From Anaerolineae bacterium (GTDB lineage: Bacteria; Chloroflexota; Anaerolineae; Aggregatilineales; Phototrophicaceae), in assembly GCA_025454525.1 (NCBI GenBank), contig JALOOG010000007.1, positions 1-64,000 on the forward strand: a stretch of 64,000 bases of DNA, given 5' to 3'. The position numbers and the translations under genes were made by a program. This document shows positions 16,267-25,388 of the stretch, piece by piece. Positions within the stretch are counted from its first letter, which is position 1. Every line of letters starts with the position of its first letter. The notes beneath the pieces are model-generated. The model ran no database searches. It was not told the DNA's origin and saw only the letters and a list, made by a program, of their open reading frames with translations.

Positions 16267-17379
16267 CTACGGTTCAGGGGTAACAGCCGGTTCCATAGGT
16301 TCAGCATCCGACGCTAAGCTCATGGGGGTGATCTCATCACCCGTGATCGAAACGCCACTCAAGCTAAGTACCGATCCTTCTCCGGTCATGTAGGATGCCC
16401 CCACAGTCACAAATAGATCGCCGTCGCCATTGGCCGCCACACCATACGGATAGCTTAATCCTTCCGCGATCACGGTGATCTCATCCGATGCAACCTGTAC
16501 GACGCGGCCGCTTGTTTCGCCCCATCCGGCGTTCGGATTAAACACACCAAATTCCACCGCGTACACCAGATTATCGACCACCAATAGATCGACCACGGCC
16601 GTAAGGCCTTCATAGGTTTCTAGCAACTCACCTTCAGCGCTGTAACGTTCGACTCGTGATCCGCCTTCTGGGAACGGATAACCGATCAAGAAGCTGATCA
16701 ACACCTCTCCGTCCGCATTCACCGCAACAGAAGTCGGTACGGGGTTATCCACCCATGAGGCAAACGGCACGAGATCGGTTTCTTCTGTCCACGAATACAC
16801 GGTGTTACCGCCCGCGTCCACGATATACACCACACCATCCGATGAAGCGGTAACATCCACCACGTTCGAGTCGATCCAAGGCGCACCGCCGATCTCATCC
16901 CCGGCCGGGTTATTGGTCGCTTCAAACAGGCCGACATCGATCGTCACTTCGGCTTCCCAAGTTTCCCAGTTCAGTTTGAGGACCGAATTGATGTTTTCGG
17001 TCTCGCTTGCGCCGTTGCCGATCGCCACCCATAACCCATCTTCTGCTGGATAGACGCTATGCGCGCCCAAAATTTCGCCATTCAACGAGTCAAGACTGGG
17101 CAAACCTTCTACCAAGCGTTCCGCGCTACCATCGGGACGGATCGCTACGATCGTCGCAGTATCACCACTTTTAGCCGGCCCAAATGGCCCTTCAACATCC
17201 AGATCACCGCCGCGTCCCGCTTCTACGACGTAGAGCGTCCCATCATCTCCAAAAGCGAGATGACGCGGGTTGTTTAGTCCGGTAAGGATCGATGCGGAAT
17301 CGGACTCTTGCGCGAAAGCAGGTACGATTAACAATATTACTAAGATTATCAGTACAAATAGTTGTTGTACCCTTTGCAT
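16267..17379 (-). CDS. Secreted ScyD/ScyE-family beta-propeller protein
   Basis: The 370-residue product has a signal peptide (MQRVQQLFVLIILVILLIVP...AFAQ) and an NHL/SMP30-like propeller of repeated strands. The pattern ILTGLNNPRHLAFGDDGTLY, VEAGRGG and GAHSVYPAEDGLW is typical of the ScyD/ScyE family, named from the scytonemin cluster of cyanobacteria but widespread in secreted proteins elsewhere. No function is proven for most members. A near-perfect ribosome site (AAGGAGGTC) precedes the ATG. It is divergent from the ABC binding-protein gene at 17591. Confidence 0.8.
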   Translation of the reverse strand: MQRVQQLFVLIILVILLIVPAFAQESDSASILTGLNNPRHLAFGDDGTLYVVEAGRGGDLDVEGPFGPAKSGDTATIVAIRPDGSAERLVEGLPSLDSLNGEILGAHSVYPAEDGLWVAIGNGASETENINSVLKLNWETWEAEVTIDVGLFEATNNPAGDEIGGAPWIDSNVVDVTASSDGVVYIVDAGGNTVYSWTEETDLVPFASWVDNPVPTSVAVNADGEVLISFLIGYPFPEGGSRVERYSAEGELLETYEGLTAVVDLLVVDNLVYAVEFGVFNPNAGWGETSGRVVQVASDEITVIAEGLSYPYGVAANGDGDLFVTVGASYMTGEGSVLSLSGVSITGDEITPMSLASDAEPMEPAVTPEP

Positions 17380-17492
17380 TTTTGACCTCCTTGGTCGTGT
17401 AAGTGCCGTCGATGTTTTTGCACTTCAAACATGAAACGTTTAAAACCCCGCCGATGGATTTGTTTAATTTATCCAAAATCCCCTCAATTGAA

Positions 17493-17521
17493 TTGCGCGT
17501 AAGACTCACACTCGTTACAAT
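17493..17521 (+). promoter_or_regulatory. Candidate promoter of the sugar ABC importer
   Basis: TACAAT (17516-17521) lies 17 bases after TTGCGC (17493-17498), 70 bases before the binding-protein start. The -35 match is partial. Confidence 0.45.
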
Positions 17522-17590
17522 CTGTCCTTAGGTAAACTCATTACAGATTTCTGTGATGACTTTGCAGTTGAATATCTACAGGAGATTTTT

Positions 17591-18919
17591 ATGTCGAAGA
17601 AACTTTTGCTGGTGCTTTTGTTAATCGTTTCCGTCGTCGGCTTCGTGTTCGCACAAGACGCGACTGAAGAACCGATGATGGAAATGGCCTGCCCCGAAGG
17701 GGAAGCAACCGTGACCGTTGCGGCGGGCGCGGTCGGAATCGAGTTAGAACTCGCTCAAGAAGCCGCCCAACGCTACATGGAAATGTGTCCGAATATTACC
17801 GTTGAAGTGTTAGAAACCCCCGATCTGGCAACGGATCGCTTGGGCCTCTACTTGCAATTCTTGGAAGCGGAAAGCCCCGATGTTGATGTCTACCAAATCG
17901 ATGTGATCTGGCCTGGTATCCTCGCCGAACACATGATCGACCTCACCCCCTATGTGAGCGAAGAAGTCCTCGCCTCACACTTCCCGGCGATTGTTCAAAA
18001 CAACACCGTGGACGGCCAATTGGTGGGTATCCCATGGTTCACCGATGCGGGTCTGCTCTATTACCGTTCGGATCTGTTGGAAAAATATAGCCTCGAAGTC
18101 CCCACCACTTGGGATGAACTAGAAGCTGCCGCCCAAGCGATCCAAGACGGCGAACGCGCTGAAGGCAATGAAGAATTTTGGGGCTTTGTCTGGCAAGGGA
18201 ACGCCTACGAAGGTTTGACCTGTGACGCACTTGAATGGCAAGTTTCACACGGCGGCGGCACGATTGTCAGCCCCGAAGGTGAAATTCAAGTGAATAACCC
18301 CGAATTTGTGGCCGCGTTGGAACGCGCCGCCGGCTGGGTTGGCACGATCAGCCCCGAAGGTGTAACCGGATATGGTGAAGAAGATGCCCGCGCTGTTTTC
18401 CAAGCGGGGAACGCCGCCTTCATGCGTAACTGGCCCTATGCTTACTCATTGGGGAACGCCGAAGATAGCGTGATCGCTGGCAACATCGGCGTAAGCCCGC
18501 TGCCCGGCACCGAAAACGGCCCCAACGCCGCCACTCTCGGTGGTTGGCAATTGTCGGTTTCGCGCTACTCTGAAAGCCCAGACGCGGCCGCCTCGGTTGC
18601 GCTGTTCTTAGCCTCTGCACCCGAACAAAAAATCCGCGCCATTGAAGCATCCTACAACCCGACGATCATGTCGCTGTATGAAGACCCAGAAGTCCTCGAA
18701 GCAGTGCCGTTCTTCGGTAGCTTGTTTGACGTGTTCACCAGCGCCGTAGCGCGTCCGTCTACCGTGACTGCCGAACGCTATAACGACGTGTCGGTATTGT
18801 ACTTCACCGCTGTTCACTCTGTCCTCACGGGCGAACAAGACGCTCAAACCGCCGTGGAAGATCTCGAAATTGACTTGTTAGATCTGTTGGGCGAAGGCTT
18901 TACTGTACCGGGTGAATAA
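17591..18919 (+). CDS. ABC sugar importer, extracellular binding protein (family 1)
   Basis: The 442-residue protein has a signal peptide (MSKKLLLVLLLIVSVVGFVFAQ) with no lipobox Cys, followed by a family-1 solute-binding fold. Motifs such as DVYQIDVIWPGILAEHMIDL, GIPWFTDAGLLYYRSDLLEKY and TWDELEAAA are those of trehalose/maltose-type binding proteins. It captures an oligosaccharide outside the cell and passes it to the two permeases downstream. AGGAG lies before the ATG. A terminator-like hairpin follows it (18951-18976), which would make the binding protein more abundant than the permeases. Confidence 0.92.
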   Translation: MSKKLLLVLLLIVSVVGFVFAQDATEEPMMEMACPEGEATVTVAAGAVGIELELAQEAAQRYMEMCPNITVEVLETPDLATDRLGLYLQFLEAESPDVDVYQIDVIWPGILAEHMIDLTPYVSEEVLASHFPAIVQNNTVDGQLVGIPWFTDAGLLYYRSDLLEKYSLEVPTTWDELEAAAQAIQDGERAEGNEEFWGFVWQGNAYEGLTCDALEWQVSHGGGTIVSPEGEIQVNNPEFVAALERAAGWVGTISPEGVTGYGEEDARAVFQAGNAAFMRNWPYAYSLGNAEDSVIAGNIGVSPLPGTENGPNAATLGGWQLSVSRYSESPDAAASVALFLASAPEQKIRAIEASYNPTIMSLYEDPEVLEAVPFFGSLFDVFTSAVARPSTVTAERYNDVSVLYFTAVHSVLTGEQDAQTAVEDLEIDLLDLLGEGFTVPGE

Positions 18920-18950
18920 CCCTGCCTCGTAGGTGATCTGCTCACCAGAG

Positions 18951-18984
18951 TGGGCTTACCCCTGTGGGTAAGCCCATTTCTTTT
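18951..18984 (+). terminator. Terminator/attenuating hairpin inside the ABC operon
   Basis: A perfect 11-bp stem (18951-18961 and 18966-18976) with loop CTGT and a T-rich tail lies between the binding protein and the first permease. Partial readthrough is the usual arrangement at such positions. Confidence 0.8.
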
Positions 18985-19007
18985 TATGTCTTAAGAGGGA
19001 AAATGAA

Positions 19008-20570
19008 ATGGATACTTCACTATCGACAGAACGCAATCAGACCCCTCTGATAGTGGCTTTGATCAGCGGTTTGTTTATCTTGTTAGGGATAGGCGCGTTA
19101 GCGTGGTTAGGGTTGAGTATCTACAACGATCCCACCATCGCCGCCGCTCAATCTGCCGAAGGATCAAGCAATGGCTCGGTGATCCTCAGCTTTTTAGATA
19201 CTTATGGGATTATTTTACCCGTTTTGGTGATCGCTATCGGTCTCTATTTAATCTTTTTGGGGATTCGCATCAATGCCCGTCGGATCACCGCGGCCGTTTG
19301 GGGAAAACAAGTTTTACTATGGTTGCTTATTTTAGATGCTTACCTACTTGCTCAAACCCTTGGCAATGAGCTGTCAGCACCGGGGACTTATCAAAATTTT
19401 CTTCCGGCCTTACTTCTGCTCATCGGTATCGGTATCGCGGGTCTTGCCAGCTTACAGTGGTTAAATGCCAATGAAACCGCCTTCATCGGCTCTGAAACGC
19501 TGTCATCACGTAGCAGCCGAATCGCCTGGAATTTACTGATCCCGACGATCGTGATCTTGATCATCGTAGCAGCGCGTCCATTAGAGCAGACCTTTATCGC
19601 CAGTTTGACCGATGAACGCTTCGCCAGCAACCAACCCGTGAATTTTGTCGGTTTCGATAACTATGCCCAACTCTTAGGAGTTCGGATTGACGTTTTGCCG
19701 CAATGTGTGGCGGGACAAACGATCGCCGGTTGTCCAGAAGTCTTAGAAACCGATGAAACAGGCGCGCCGATCACCACCTTTCCCCGTGCGCGCAATTACC
19801 TTGATCAGTCCTATAGCGATTTACGGTTTCGTGAAGTCAGCATTATCACCCTTCCAAATTCGCAAGTGGTCTTAAGCGCCCGCGATCGCGATTTTATCCA
19901 AGCGATCGGCAATACCTTGTATTTCACCCTGTTCTCAGTGAGCTTAGAGCTGCTATTAGGGCTATTTATCGCCTTAGTGATCAATTCCAAATTTCCCGGA
20001 CGTGGGTTGATGCGCGCCGCGATGTTGGTGCCATGGGCGATCCCAACGGTGGTATCGGCCCGGTTATGGGAGATCATGTTACGAGACAATACCTCCGGCG
20101 TGATCAACAGCGCCTTGGTCAATGTGGGGTTATTAGAGCGTCCGTTAGCGTGGTTGACCAACAATGACACCCAAATTATCGCCTTAATCCTTGTCGATGT
20201 GTGGAAAACGACCCCATTTATGGCGTTGATCCTATTGGCGGGTCTCCAGATTATCCCCTCTGACATTTATGAAGCGGCGGATGTAGACGGCGCGAGTAAA
20301 GTCCGTCAATTCTTTAGCATTACCCTCCCTTTGTTACGTCCCACGATTGCGATCGCCCTAGTCTTCCGTACTCTTGATGCGATCCGCGTGTTTGATGTGT
20401 TCCAAGTCTTGTTAGAACGTCGTGCGCTTTCGATGGCCACTTATAACTATGAGACCCTTGTCCAGAGTCAGCAATTCGGTTACGCCTCCGCGATCGGGGT
20501 CACAATCTTTATCATCATCCTTGTTTTTACGGTGATTTACGTGAGGGCCTTAGGGGTTAACACCGAATGA
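19008..20570 (+). CDS. ABC sugar importer permease, MalF-type with long N-terminal membrane extension
   Basis: At 520 residues this is longer than the common ~300-residue permeases. About the first 155 residues form extra hydrophobic segments (ALISGLFILLGIGALAWLGLSIY, IILPVLVIAIGLYLIFLGI, VLLWLLILDAYLLAQ, FLPALLLLIGIGIAGLASL). The core resembles MalF: an extracellular loop (FVGFDNYAQLL) and the ATPase-docking EAA motif (EAADVDGASKVRQFFSITLP). It forms the translocation pore with the next gene product. The stop overlaps the start of that gene by 4 bases. GAGGG precedes the ATG. Confidence 0.9.
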   Translation: MDTSLSTERNQTPLIVALISGLFILLGIGALAWLGLSIYNDPTIAAAQSAEGSSNGSVILSFLDTYGIILPVLVIAIGLYLIFLGIRINARRITAAVWGKQVLLWLLILDAYLLAQTLGNELSAPGTYQNFLPALLLLIGIGIAGLASLQWLNANETAFIGSETLSSRSSRIAWNLLIPTIVILIIVAARPLEQTFIASLTDERFASNQPVNFVGFDNYAQLLGVRIDVLPQCVAGQTIAGCPEVLETDETGAPITTFPRARNYLDQSYSDLRFREVSIITLPNSQVVLSARDRDFIQAIGNTLYFTLFSVSLELLLGLFIALVINSKFPGRGLMRAAMLVPWAIPTVVSARLWEIMLRDNTSGVINSALVNVGLLERPLAWLTNNDTQIIALILVDVWKTTPFMALILLAGLQIIPSDIYEAADVDGASKVRQFFSITLPLLRPTIAIALVFRTLDAIRVFDVFQVLLERRALSMATYNYETLVQSQQFGYASAIGVTIFIIILVFTVIYVRALGVNTE

Positions 20571-21424
20571 ACCAATCATCTGAATTTTCGTTACGTAATC
20601 TGTTAGGGCGGATCGGCTTCTGGTTTTTGATCTTGTTGATCTTGTTCTATACGCTTTTTCCGTTCTATTGGGCCTTTGTCTCCTCGTTAAAGACTGAAAA
20701 TGAGGTGTTTCAACCCGCCACATTTTTTCCGGAAAATCCGACGGTGATCAACTATGAAAGCGCATTTCAAAACACCCAGTTTACACAAGGTCTCCTCAAC
20801 AGCACGATCGTTTCGTCTGTGTCGGTGGGATTAGCCTTAGTAGTGGGATCCTTTGCAGCGTATGCCTTAGGGCGTTTAGAATTTCGCGGAAAGACATTGA
20901 TGCTCTATGCCGTGTTGGCGATGACCATGTTCCCACAAATTTCGATCTTGTCCGGTCTATTTGAGATCGTGCGAGAAAGTGGCTTATTCGGTCAATTGAG
21001 TTCAATGATCCTCACCTACCCGATCATTACCTTGCCGTTTACCGTCTGGACGTTGACCAGTTTCTTTAAGGGATTGCCGGCCGAATTAGAACAGGCCGCT
21101 TTGGTAGACGGGGCCAATTTTTTCCAGACGTTTTATCTGATCTTGTTGCCATTGACCGCTCCAGCGTTGGTAACAACCGGGTTGTTAGCGTTTATCTCTG
21201 CATGGAATGAATACTTGTTCGCGTTGACCTTTACCACTGTAAATCCCAGCGCACAAACCGTCACCGTGGCGATCGCGCTGTTTAGCGGTCGCATCTCGCG
21301 TCAAGAGCCAATCGCGGAAATTATGGCGGCCTCGGTGGTCGTCACCGTTCCGTTGATCATCTTGGTCTTGGTGTTCCAACGTCGGATCGTTGAAGGGTTG
21401 ACGGCCGGCGCAGTCAAAGGTTAA
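20567..21424 (+). CDS. ABC sugar importer permease, MalG-type
   Basis: The 285-residue inner-membrane protein starts inside the stop of the previous gene (ATGA overlap), a sign of translational coupling. It has six predicted helices, a periplasmic segment NYESAFQNTQFTQGLLNSTIV, and the EAA motif EQAALVDGANFFQTFYLILLP with the following GLLAFISAWNEYLFALTF, as in MalG. No ATPase gene follows, so the importer presumably shares an MsmX/UgpC-type ATPase encoded elsewhere. Confidence 0.92.
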   Translation: MNQSSEFSLRNLLGRIGFWFLILLILFYTLFPFYWAFVSSLKTENEVFQPATFFPENPTVINYESAFQNTQFTQGLLNSTIVSSVSVGLALVVGSFAAYALGRLEFRGKTLMLYAVLAMTMFPQISILSGLFEIVRESGLFGQLSSMILTYPIITLPFTVWTLTSFFKGLPAELEQAALVDGANFFQTFYLILLPLTAPALVTTGLLAFISAWNEYLFALTFTTVNPSAQTVTVAIALFSGRISRQEPIAEIMAASVVVTVPLIILVLVFQRRIVEGLTAGAVKG

Positions 21425-21436
21425 AAGTTGCCATCA

Positions 21437-21459
21437 GGGCGCGGCACAAGACCGCGCCC
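21437..21459. terminator. GC-rich hairpin between convergent genes
   Basis: An 8-bp GC-only stem (21437-21444 with 21452-21459) lies between the permease stop and the minus-strand dynamin gene. It has no T run. Confidence 0.5.
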
Positions 21460-21465
21460 GATGAT

Positions 21466-23238
21466 CTAAGCTGATTTTTCGATGCTCTTACGCAACACAT
21501 CGATCCGATCTAAAAAGTCCCGGAAGGTGCGTTGTTGTTCGTTATAATGCTTAGAGAGCGCATCTAAACGGCTGAAGATCGGTGTTAACACCTGTGAGCC
21601 GTACATCGATAAGCGCGTGCGTTCTTTTTTGGTCAATTCGTTCAATGCTTGCTGATAGCTTTGTTCTAAGCGATCCACCCGCGCATTAAAATCGCGTTTG
21701 GTGTCCTCGCTCATCTTGCGATAGTAACGCCATGCCAACGCCCCACCCACTAAGGCCACAGGCGCACCGACCACAAATAACACCGATGTGAGCGCAGTGG
21801 CCGTCCCGCCCACTAAATACGCCCCTGGTGCTGCCGCGGCCGCGATGATCGCCACCAATCCGCTGATCGTGGCCAAGACACTGGCCGTAAAGCCATTGAT
21901 ATTGCTTTCAAAAATCGTTTGCATTTCGGTCATCACATCGCCTGTAGAGTAGCTTCTCAACTCACTTTCGGCGATCCGAATCGCCTCTTGCAGGCCTTCG
22001 CGTTGTTGTGCGTAAACACCTGCATCCAGCCCACTCACATTCTGTTCTAACAGCTCATGCAATTGATTCAACCGATCGATCACACTCCGCCAATACAACC
22101 GACTCTGATCCACAACCGCGTTTACATAGCTGTTGGTCGCGTCGTTAATGTCACGTAAGGCGCTGCCGATCACCATGTCTTGAAAATCCGCTTGCAATTT
22201 TTCGCGGTTGGACATGCGTGGCGGGAATTTGAGCGTTAAATGGGTTTCGATGAATTTTGTCCCCCGCTCACGTAGACCTTTATACACTTGATCCACTTGG
22301 CCGCGGGCCGCCGCCATTTGACCTTCTAACCCTAGCGATTGTTGTTGTAACTCTTGTTCGATCTGTTTGACACGCGCCGTATCTGCACCGACCAGATTGA
22401 CCTTGTTTTGCATGTTGTCGTAATAGCGGCGGGTGATCGCGTTGGCAGTTTCCAATTGTGTCAGCAGTTTTTGCTTAGCGGGCGATTCCTCGCTAAACAA
22501 GCCGCGCAAGTGAGCGCGCACAGCTTCGATCCCGTGTGAGGCTTCCCCTTGTCCCGTGCGATTCTTGAGCGATTCACGGGCAGATACGGTGAAGATCAAC
22601 GGGTCAATGTTTAAAAACTCTTTCACTTGGGCCTCAACAAACCGCTTGACTTGGTTCAATTCGGCCGGTTCTAATAGATCGATCTGATTCATCACAAGGA
22701 TGATCTTTTTGCCGTAGTTTTTGGCCATTTCCAAGTACAGACGTTCCGTTTCAGCAAAGGCCCGTTTCGCCGAAAGCAAAAAGATCACCAGATCGCTCCG
22801 ATGTAAAAACGACTTAGCGATCGACTCGTGCTTCTGAAAAACGGATCCCGTCCCTGGTGTATCGACGATCGCTACCCCTTGCGCGCCAGTGTTCGGATGC
22901 GCCCATTCGCGCAAACCTTCCTCACGAATCATCGGTTTTCGTTGCGGGGTGTCGTTATAGCGGATCAATTCGATCGCTTCGGTGGTGGGGGTGATGCCCA
23001 TTGGCAACAATTCATCGCCGATCAAGGCGTTCACAAAAGTCGATTTTCCGGCGTTAAATTCCCCGATGATCACCACTAAAAAGAACATTTCGCGTAAGTC
23101 TTGTGCCACTTCTAACAACCGTTTACGGTCATCTTGCGCTTGATCGCCCATTTCGGTCAGCGCCATGGCAACATCGGCGATCAAATTGACTTCTTGTTGC
23201 CGTAAGGTGTCTACTACCCCGTCAAGTGTGCCAAACAT
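21466..23238 (-). CDS. Dynamin-like GTPase (first of a tandem pair)
   Basis: The 590-residue protein is a bacterial dynamin-like protein. GTPase motifs are G1 GEFNAGKS (59-66), G2 Thr in ITPTTEA (about 82-88), G3 DTPG (126-129) and G4 NQID (184-187). Long helices with coiled-coil character follow (for example VKQIEQELQQQSLGLEGQ). A hydrophobic membrane-inserting stretch lies at about 448-502 (VLATISGLVAIIAAAAAPGAY...), and another helical bundle ends the chain. Such proteins bind and remodel membranes using GTP. It is downstream of a second, diverged copy with a 38-base gap, so the pair likely acts as a hetero-oligomer, as in other tandem bacterial dynamins. Confidence 0.9.
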   Translation of the reverse strand: MFGTLDGVVDTLRQQEVNLIADVAMALTEMGDQAQDDRKRLLEVAQDLREMFFLVVIIGEFNAGKSTFVNALIGDELLPMGITPTTEAIELIRYNDTPQRKPMIREEGLREWAHPNTGAQGVAIVDTPGTGSVFQKHESIAKSFLHRSDLVIFLLSAKRAFAETERLYLEMAKNYGKKIILVMNQIDLLEPAELNQVKRFVEAQVKEFLNIDPLIFTVSARESLKNRTGQGEASHGIEAVRAHLRGLFSEESPAKQKLLTQLETANAITRRYYDNMQNKVNLVGADTARVKQIEQELQQQSLGLEGQMAAARGQVDQVYKGLRERGTKFIETHLTLKFPPRMSNREKLQADFQDMVIGSALRDINDATNSYVNAVVDQSRLYWRSVIDRLNQLHELLEQNVSGLDAGVYAQQREGLQEAIRIAESELRSYSTGDVMTEMQTIFESNINGFTASVLATISGLVAIIAAAAAPGAYLVGGTATALTSVLFVVGAPVALVGGALAWRYYRKMSEDTKRDFNARVDRLEQSYQQALNELTKKERTRLSMYGSQVLTPIFSRLDALSKHYNEQQRTFRDFLDRIDVLRKSIEKSA

Positions 23239-23276
23239 AGCCTCTCTCTTTTCCTAAAATCCTATGGCAAGTTATG

Positions 23277-25118
23277 TTATGAGCCGATCGGCAAAAAGCT
23301 ACGCCGGCCCAATCGATTCAACTCCGCTTCGATCTTGGTCATCTCTTGATCGGCCAGTTGTAGGCGATTCAGTTGTTCAGTGTGGATCTGGGTTTGCGCT
23401 TCGATCAAACGGGTAAGCGGCGCAACCACATCACGACGCAATTTCATGCCATACTCCACTTGACGATCAGCCGCTTTCGCCAAATTTTCCAAGTAACGGG
23501 TTTGCAACTTTAACAGGCGCGTCGTGTATTGATTTTCGAGAATCCGCCCGGCCAATGGCAAGATCAACAGCCCCCCCATTGCCAACCCGATCAAGATGAA
23601 CAGCATGATCATCAACGCCTCTGGACGATCGCTTAAGATCCCGCTGATCAAGGTGACAAACAGCACGATCAATAAGATCAATTCCCATAGCGCTAAGTAC
23701 ATCAGGGCGTTTCGCACGGTTTGTGTGATCGTATCGGTTTCTACGACTCGTGCTTCGGTTTCGATCACCTCTAACTCCGGGCGGATCTCTTGCAAAGCGC
23801 GCCGATCATATTGCAGCGGTGCTTGGATATTGCCGATCACTTTTTCGCGCATGGTGGACGGGAGCGCGTTGATCTCTTTTTGTCCGTACTTCACCAGATC
23901 ATCAATGTCTTGCAGATCGCGACCTTCTAAGCGTGGCCCGAGTCGATCGCTCACCTGTGACAATTGATCTACAGGTTCAAACACTTTGCGCCGCTCAAAT
24001 GCCAGACGCACATACGACGGGGCTTGACCGCGCCGCAATAAGCGTGCTAATCCGGTTAATTCCGCGAATCCACGCCCTACTGAAGTCATGGCTTGTGAGA
24101 TCTGGAAAATATCACGGATCGCCTCACTGCCGCGCATCGTGATCTGACCAAATTTGTCGCTTATTTCGTTGGTGATCTCGCGCACATTTTTATCTTGTTC
24201 GCGTTTATGCGCTGCGAGTTGTTGATTCAGGTTCTCTTGAATGCTCTGATATTGATCGAGAACACTCTGATTACTACGCACGGTGCGTAACGCGCCTGTG
24301 GTCACATTTTGCGCGATCTGGAGCGGGGTTTGCAATTTTTGTCGCACGACTTCTAGATCGCTCAACTGTTTATCGACATATTCTTCGATCTGATACATGC
24401 CACTTTCACGCCAAAGCGCTTCATCGCGTCCACCGTCTTTATAAGCAGCCAGTCCCTGCTTGGATGAAACCAACCAAATTTGCGGTTTATATCCTAAGCG
24501 ATCCAAGCTTTGGTCTTGCACATAATTTTTAACGGTTTCGGCTTCTTCTGGTGAGATCAAGTCCTTTTGATTGATGATGATGATCACCTTTTTGCCATAT
24601 TCGCGTAATTTTTGCAGGGACTCCACATTGCGCGAGGTCATCGCTTGCGTGGCTAACATCACCAACAAGACGACATCACTCCGATGCAAAAAGTTGCGTG
24701 TCACCTTTTCATGGCGCTGAAACACCGACTCTAAGCCCGGCGTATCAACAAAACTTACCTTTTTCAGCATATTGGACGGATGAAACACGGTATCGACATC
24801 CCCACCCGACTCTAAGCGGAGCGGGGTATCGCCCCACCGTAAGATGTTGATCCGATCAGTGGTGGGAACAGGCCCCACCGCCAACAATTCATCTGACCCG
24901 ATCAGCGCGTTGATCAAGCTGGATTTTCCTGAACTAAACGCACCTACAAACACCATCATAAACGGATGATCGGCATGGAATAACGCATCACGCGCTTGCG
25001 ACGCGGAGTCTTCATGGAGATTATTGATTCGCGGAAGTACCTCGATCAAGTCGCTGATCAATGTATATTGACGACGACGGATCGCTTCATAATCGTTACG
25101 AATTTGATCGACAGCCAA
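23277..25118 (-). CDS. Dynamin-like GTPase (second of a tandem pair), TTG start
   Basis: This 613-residue dynamin-like protein has G1 GAFSSGKS (59-66), G2 in VPTTDRI, G3 DTPG (125-128) and G4 NQKD (183-186). A helical stalk follows, then two predicted transmembrane helices in the last third (ALWELILLIVLFVTLISGIL and MIMLFILIGLAMGGLLIL). The start must be TTG at 25118: an in-frame TGA lies two codons upstream, and the next Met codons are at residues 54-55, right before the P-loop. It is the promoter-proximal gene of the pair. Confidence 0.9.
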   Translation of the reverse strand: MAVDQIRNDYEAIRRRQYTLISDLIEVLPRINNLHEDSASQARDALFHADHPFMMVFVGAFSSGKSSLINALIGSDELLAVGPVPTTDRINILRWGDTPLRLESGGDVDTVFHPSNMLKKVSFVDTPGLESVFQRHEKVTRNFLHRSDVVLLVMLATQAMTSRNVESLQKLREYGKKVIIIINQKDLISPEEAETVKNYVQDQSLDRLGYKPQIWLVSSKQGLAAYKDGGRDEALWRESGMYQIEEYVDKQLSDLEVVRQKLQTPLQIAQNVTTGALRTVRSNQSVLDQYQSIQENLNQQLAAHKREQDKNVREITNEISDKFGQITMRGSEAIRDIFQISQAMTSVGRGFAELTGLARLLRRGQAPSYVRLAFERRKVFEPVDQLSQVSDRLGPRLEGRDLQDIDDLVKYGQKEINALPSTMREKVIGNIQAPLQYDRRALQEIRPELEVIETEARVVETDTITQTVRNALMYLALWELILLIVLFVTLISGILSDRPEALMIMLFILIGLAMGGLLILPLAGRILENQYTTRLLKLQTRYLENLAKAADRQVEYGMKLRRDVVAPLTRLIEAQTQIHTEQLNRLQLADQEMTKIEAELNRLGRRSFLPIGS

Positions 25119-25388
25119 GATTCACTCTTTCTCTGACAGGTAGATCGACTCTATGTTAAAGATTGTATCCTCAAATGCCCCTGCTCTGTAAGTCCGATTT
25201 CATCAGTCCTTTATTTTTATCCGGTGGGATTGGTGAACCTCACGAAGATAGCGATTGACTTTGTGGTTCAATTTGAATAGTCATATCCGCGAGATTCAGC
25301 ACTCCCTATCCGGTGGACTGCTATCGCATTTTGTCTTTTCGTTTTATAACTACAACAGCCTTGTTCACCATGTAAGTGACGATAAACC

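Noticed and set aside
25119-25388. A c-di-GMP-type riboswitch ahead of the cyclase gene, prompted by two copies of TATCCGGTGG
   Set aside because: The expected conserved core and tetraloop-receptor parts are missing; the repeated ten bases alone are not enough.
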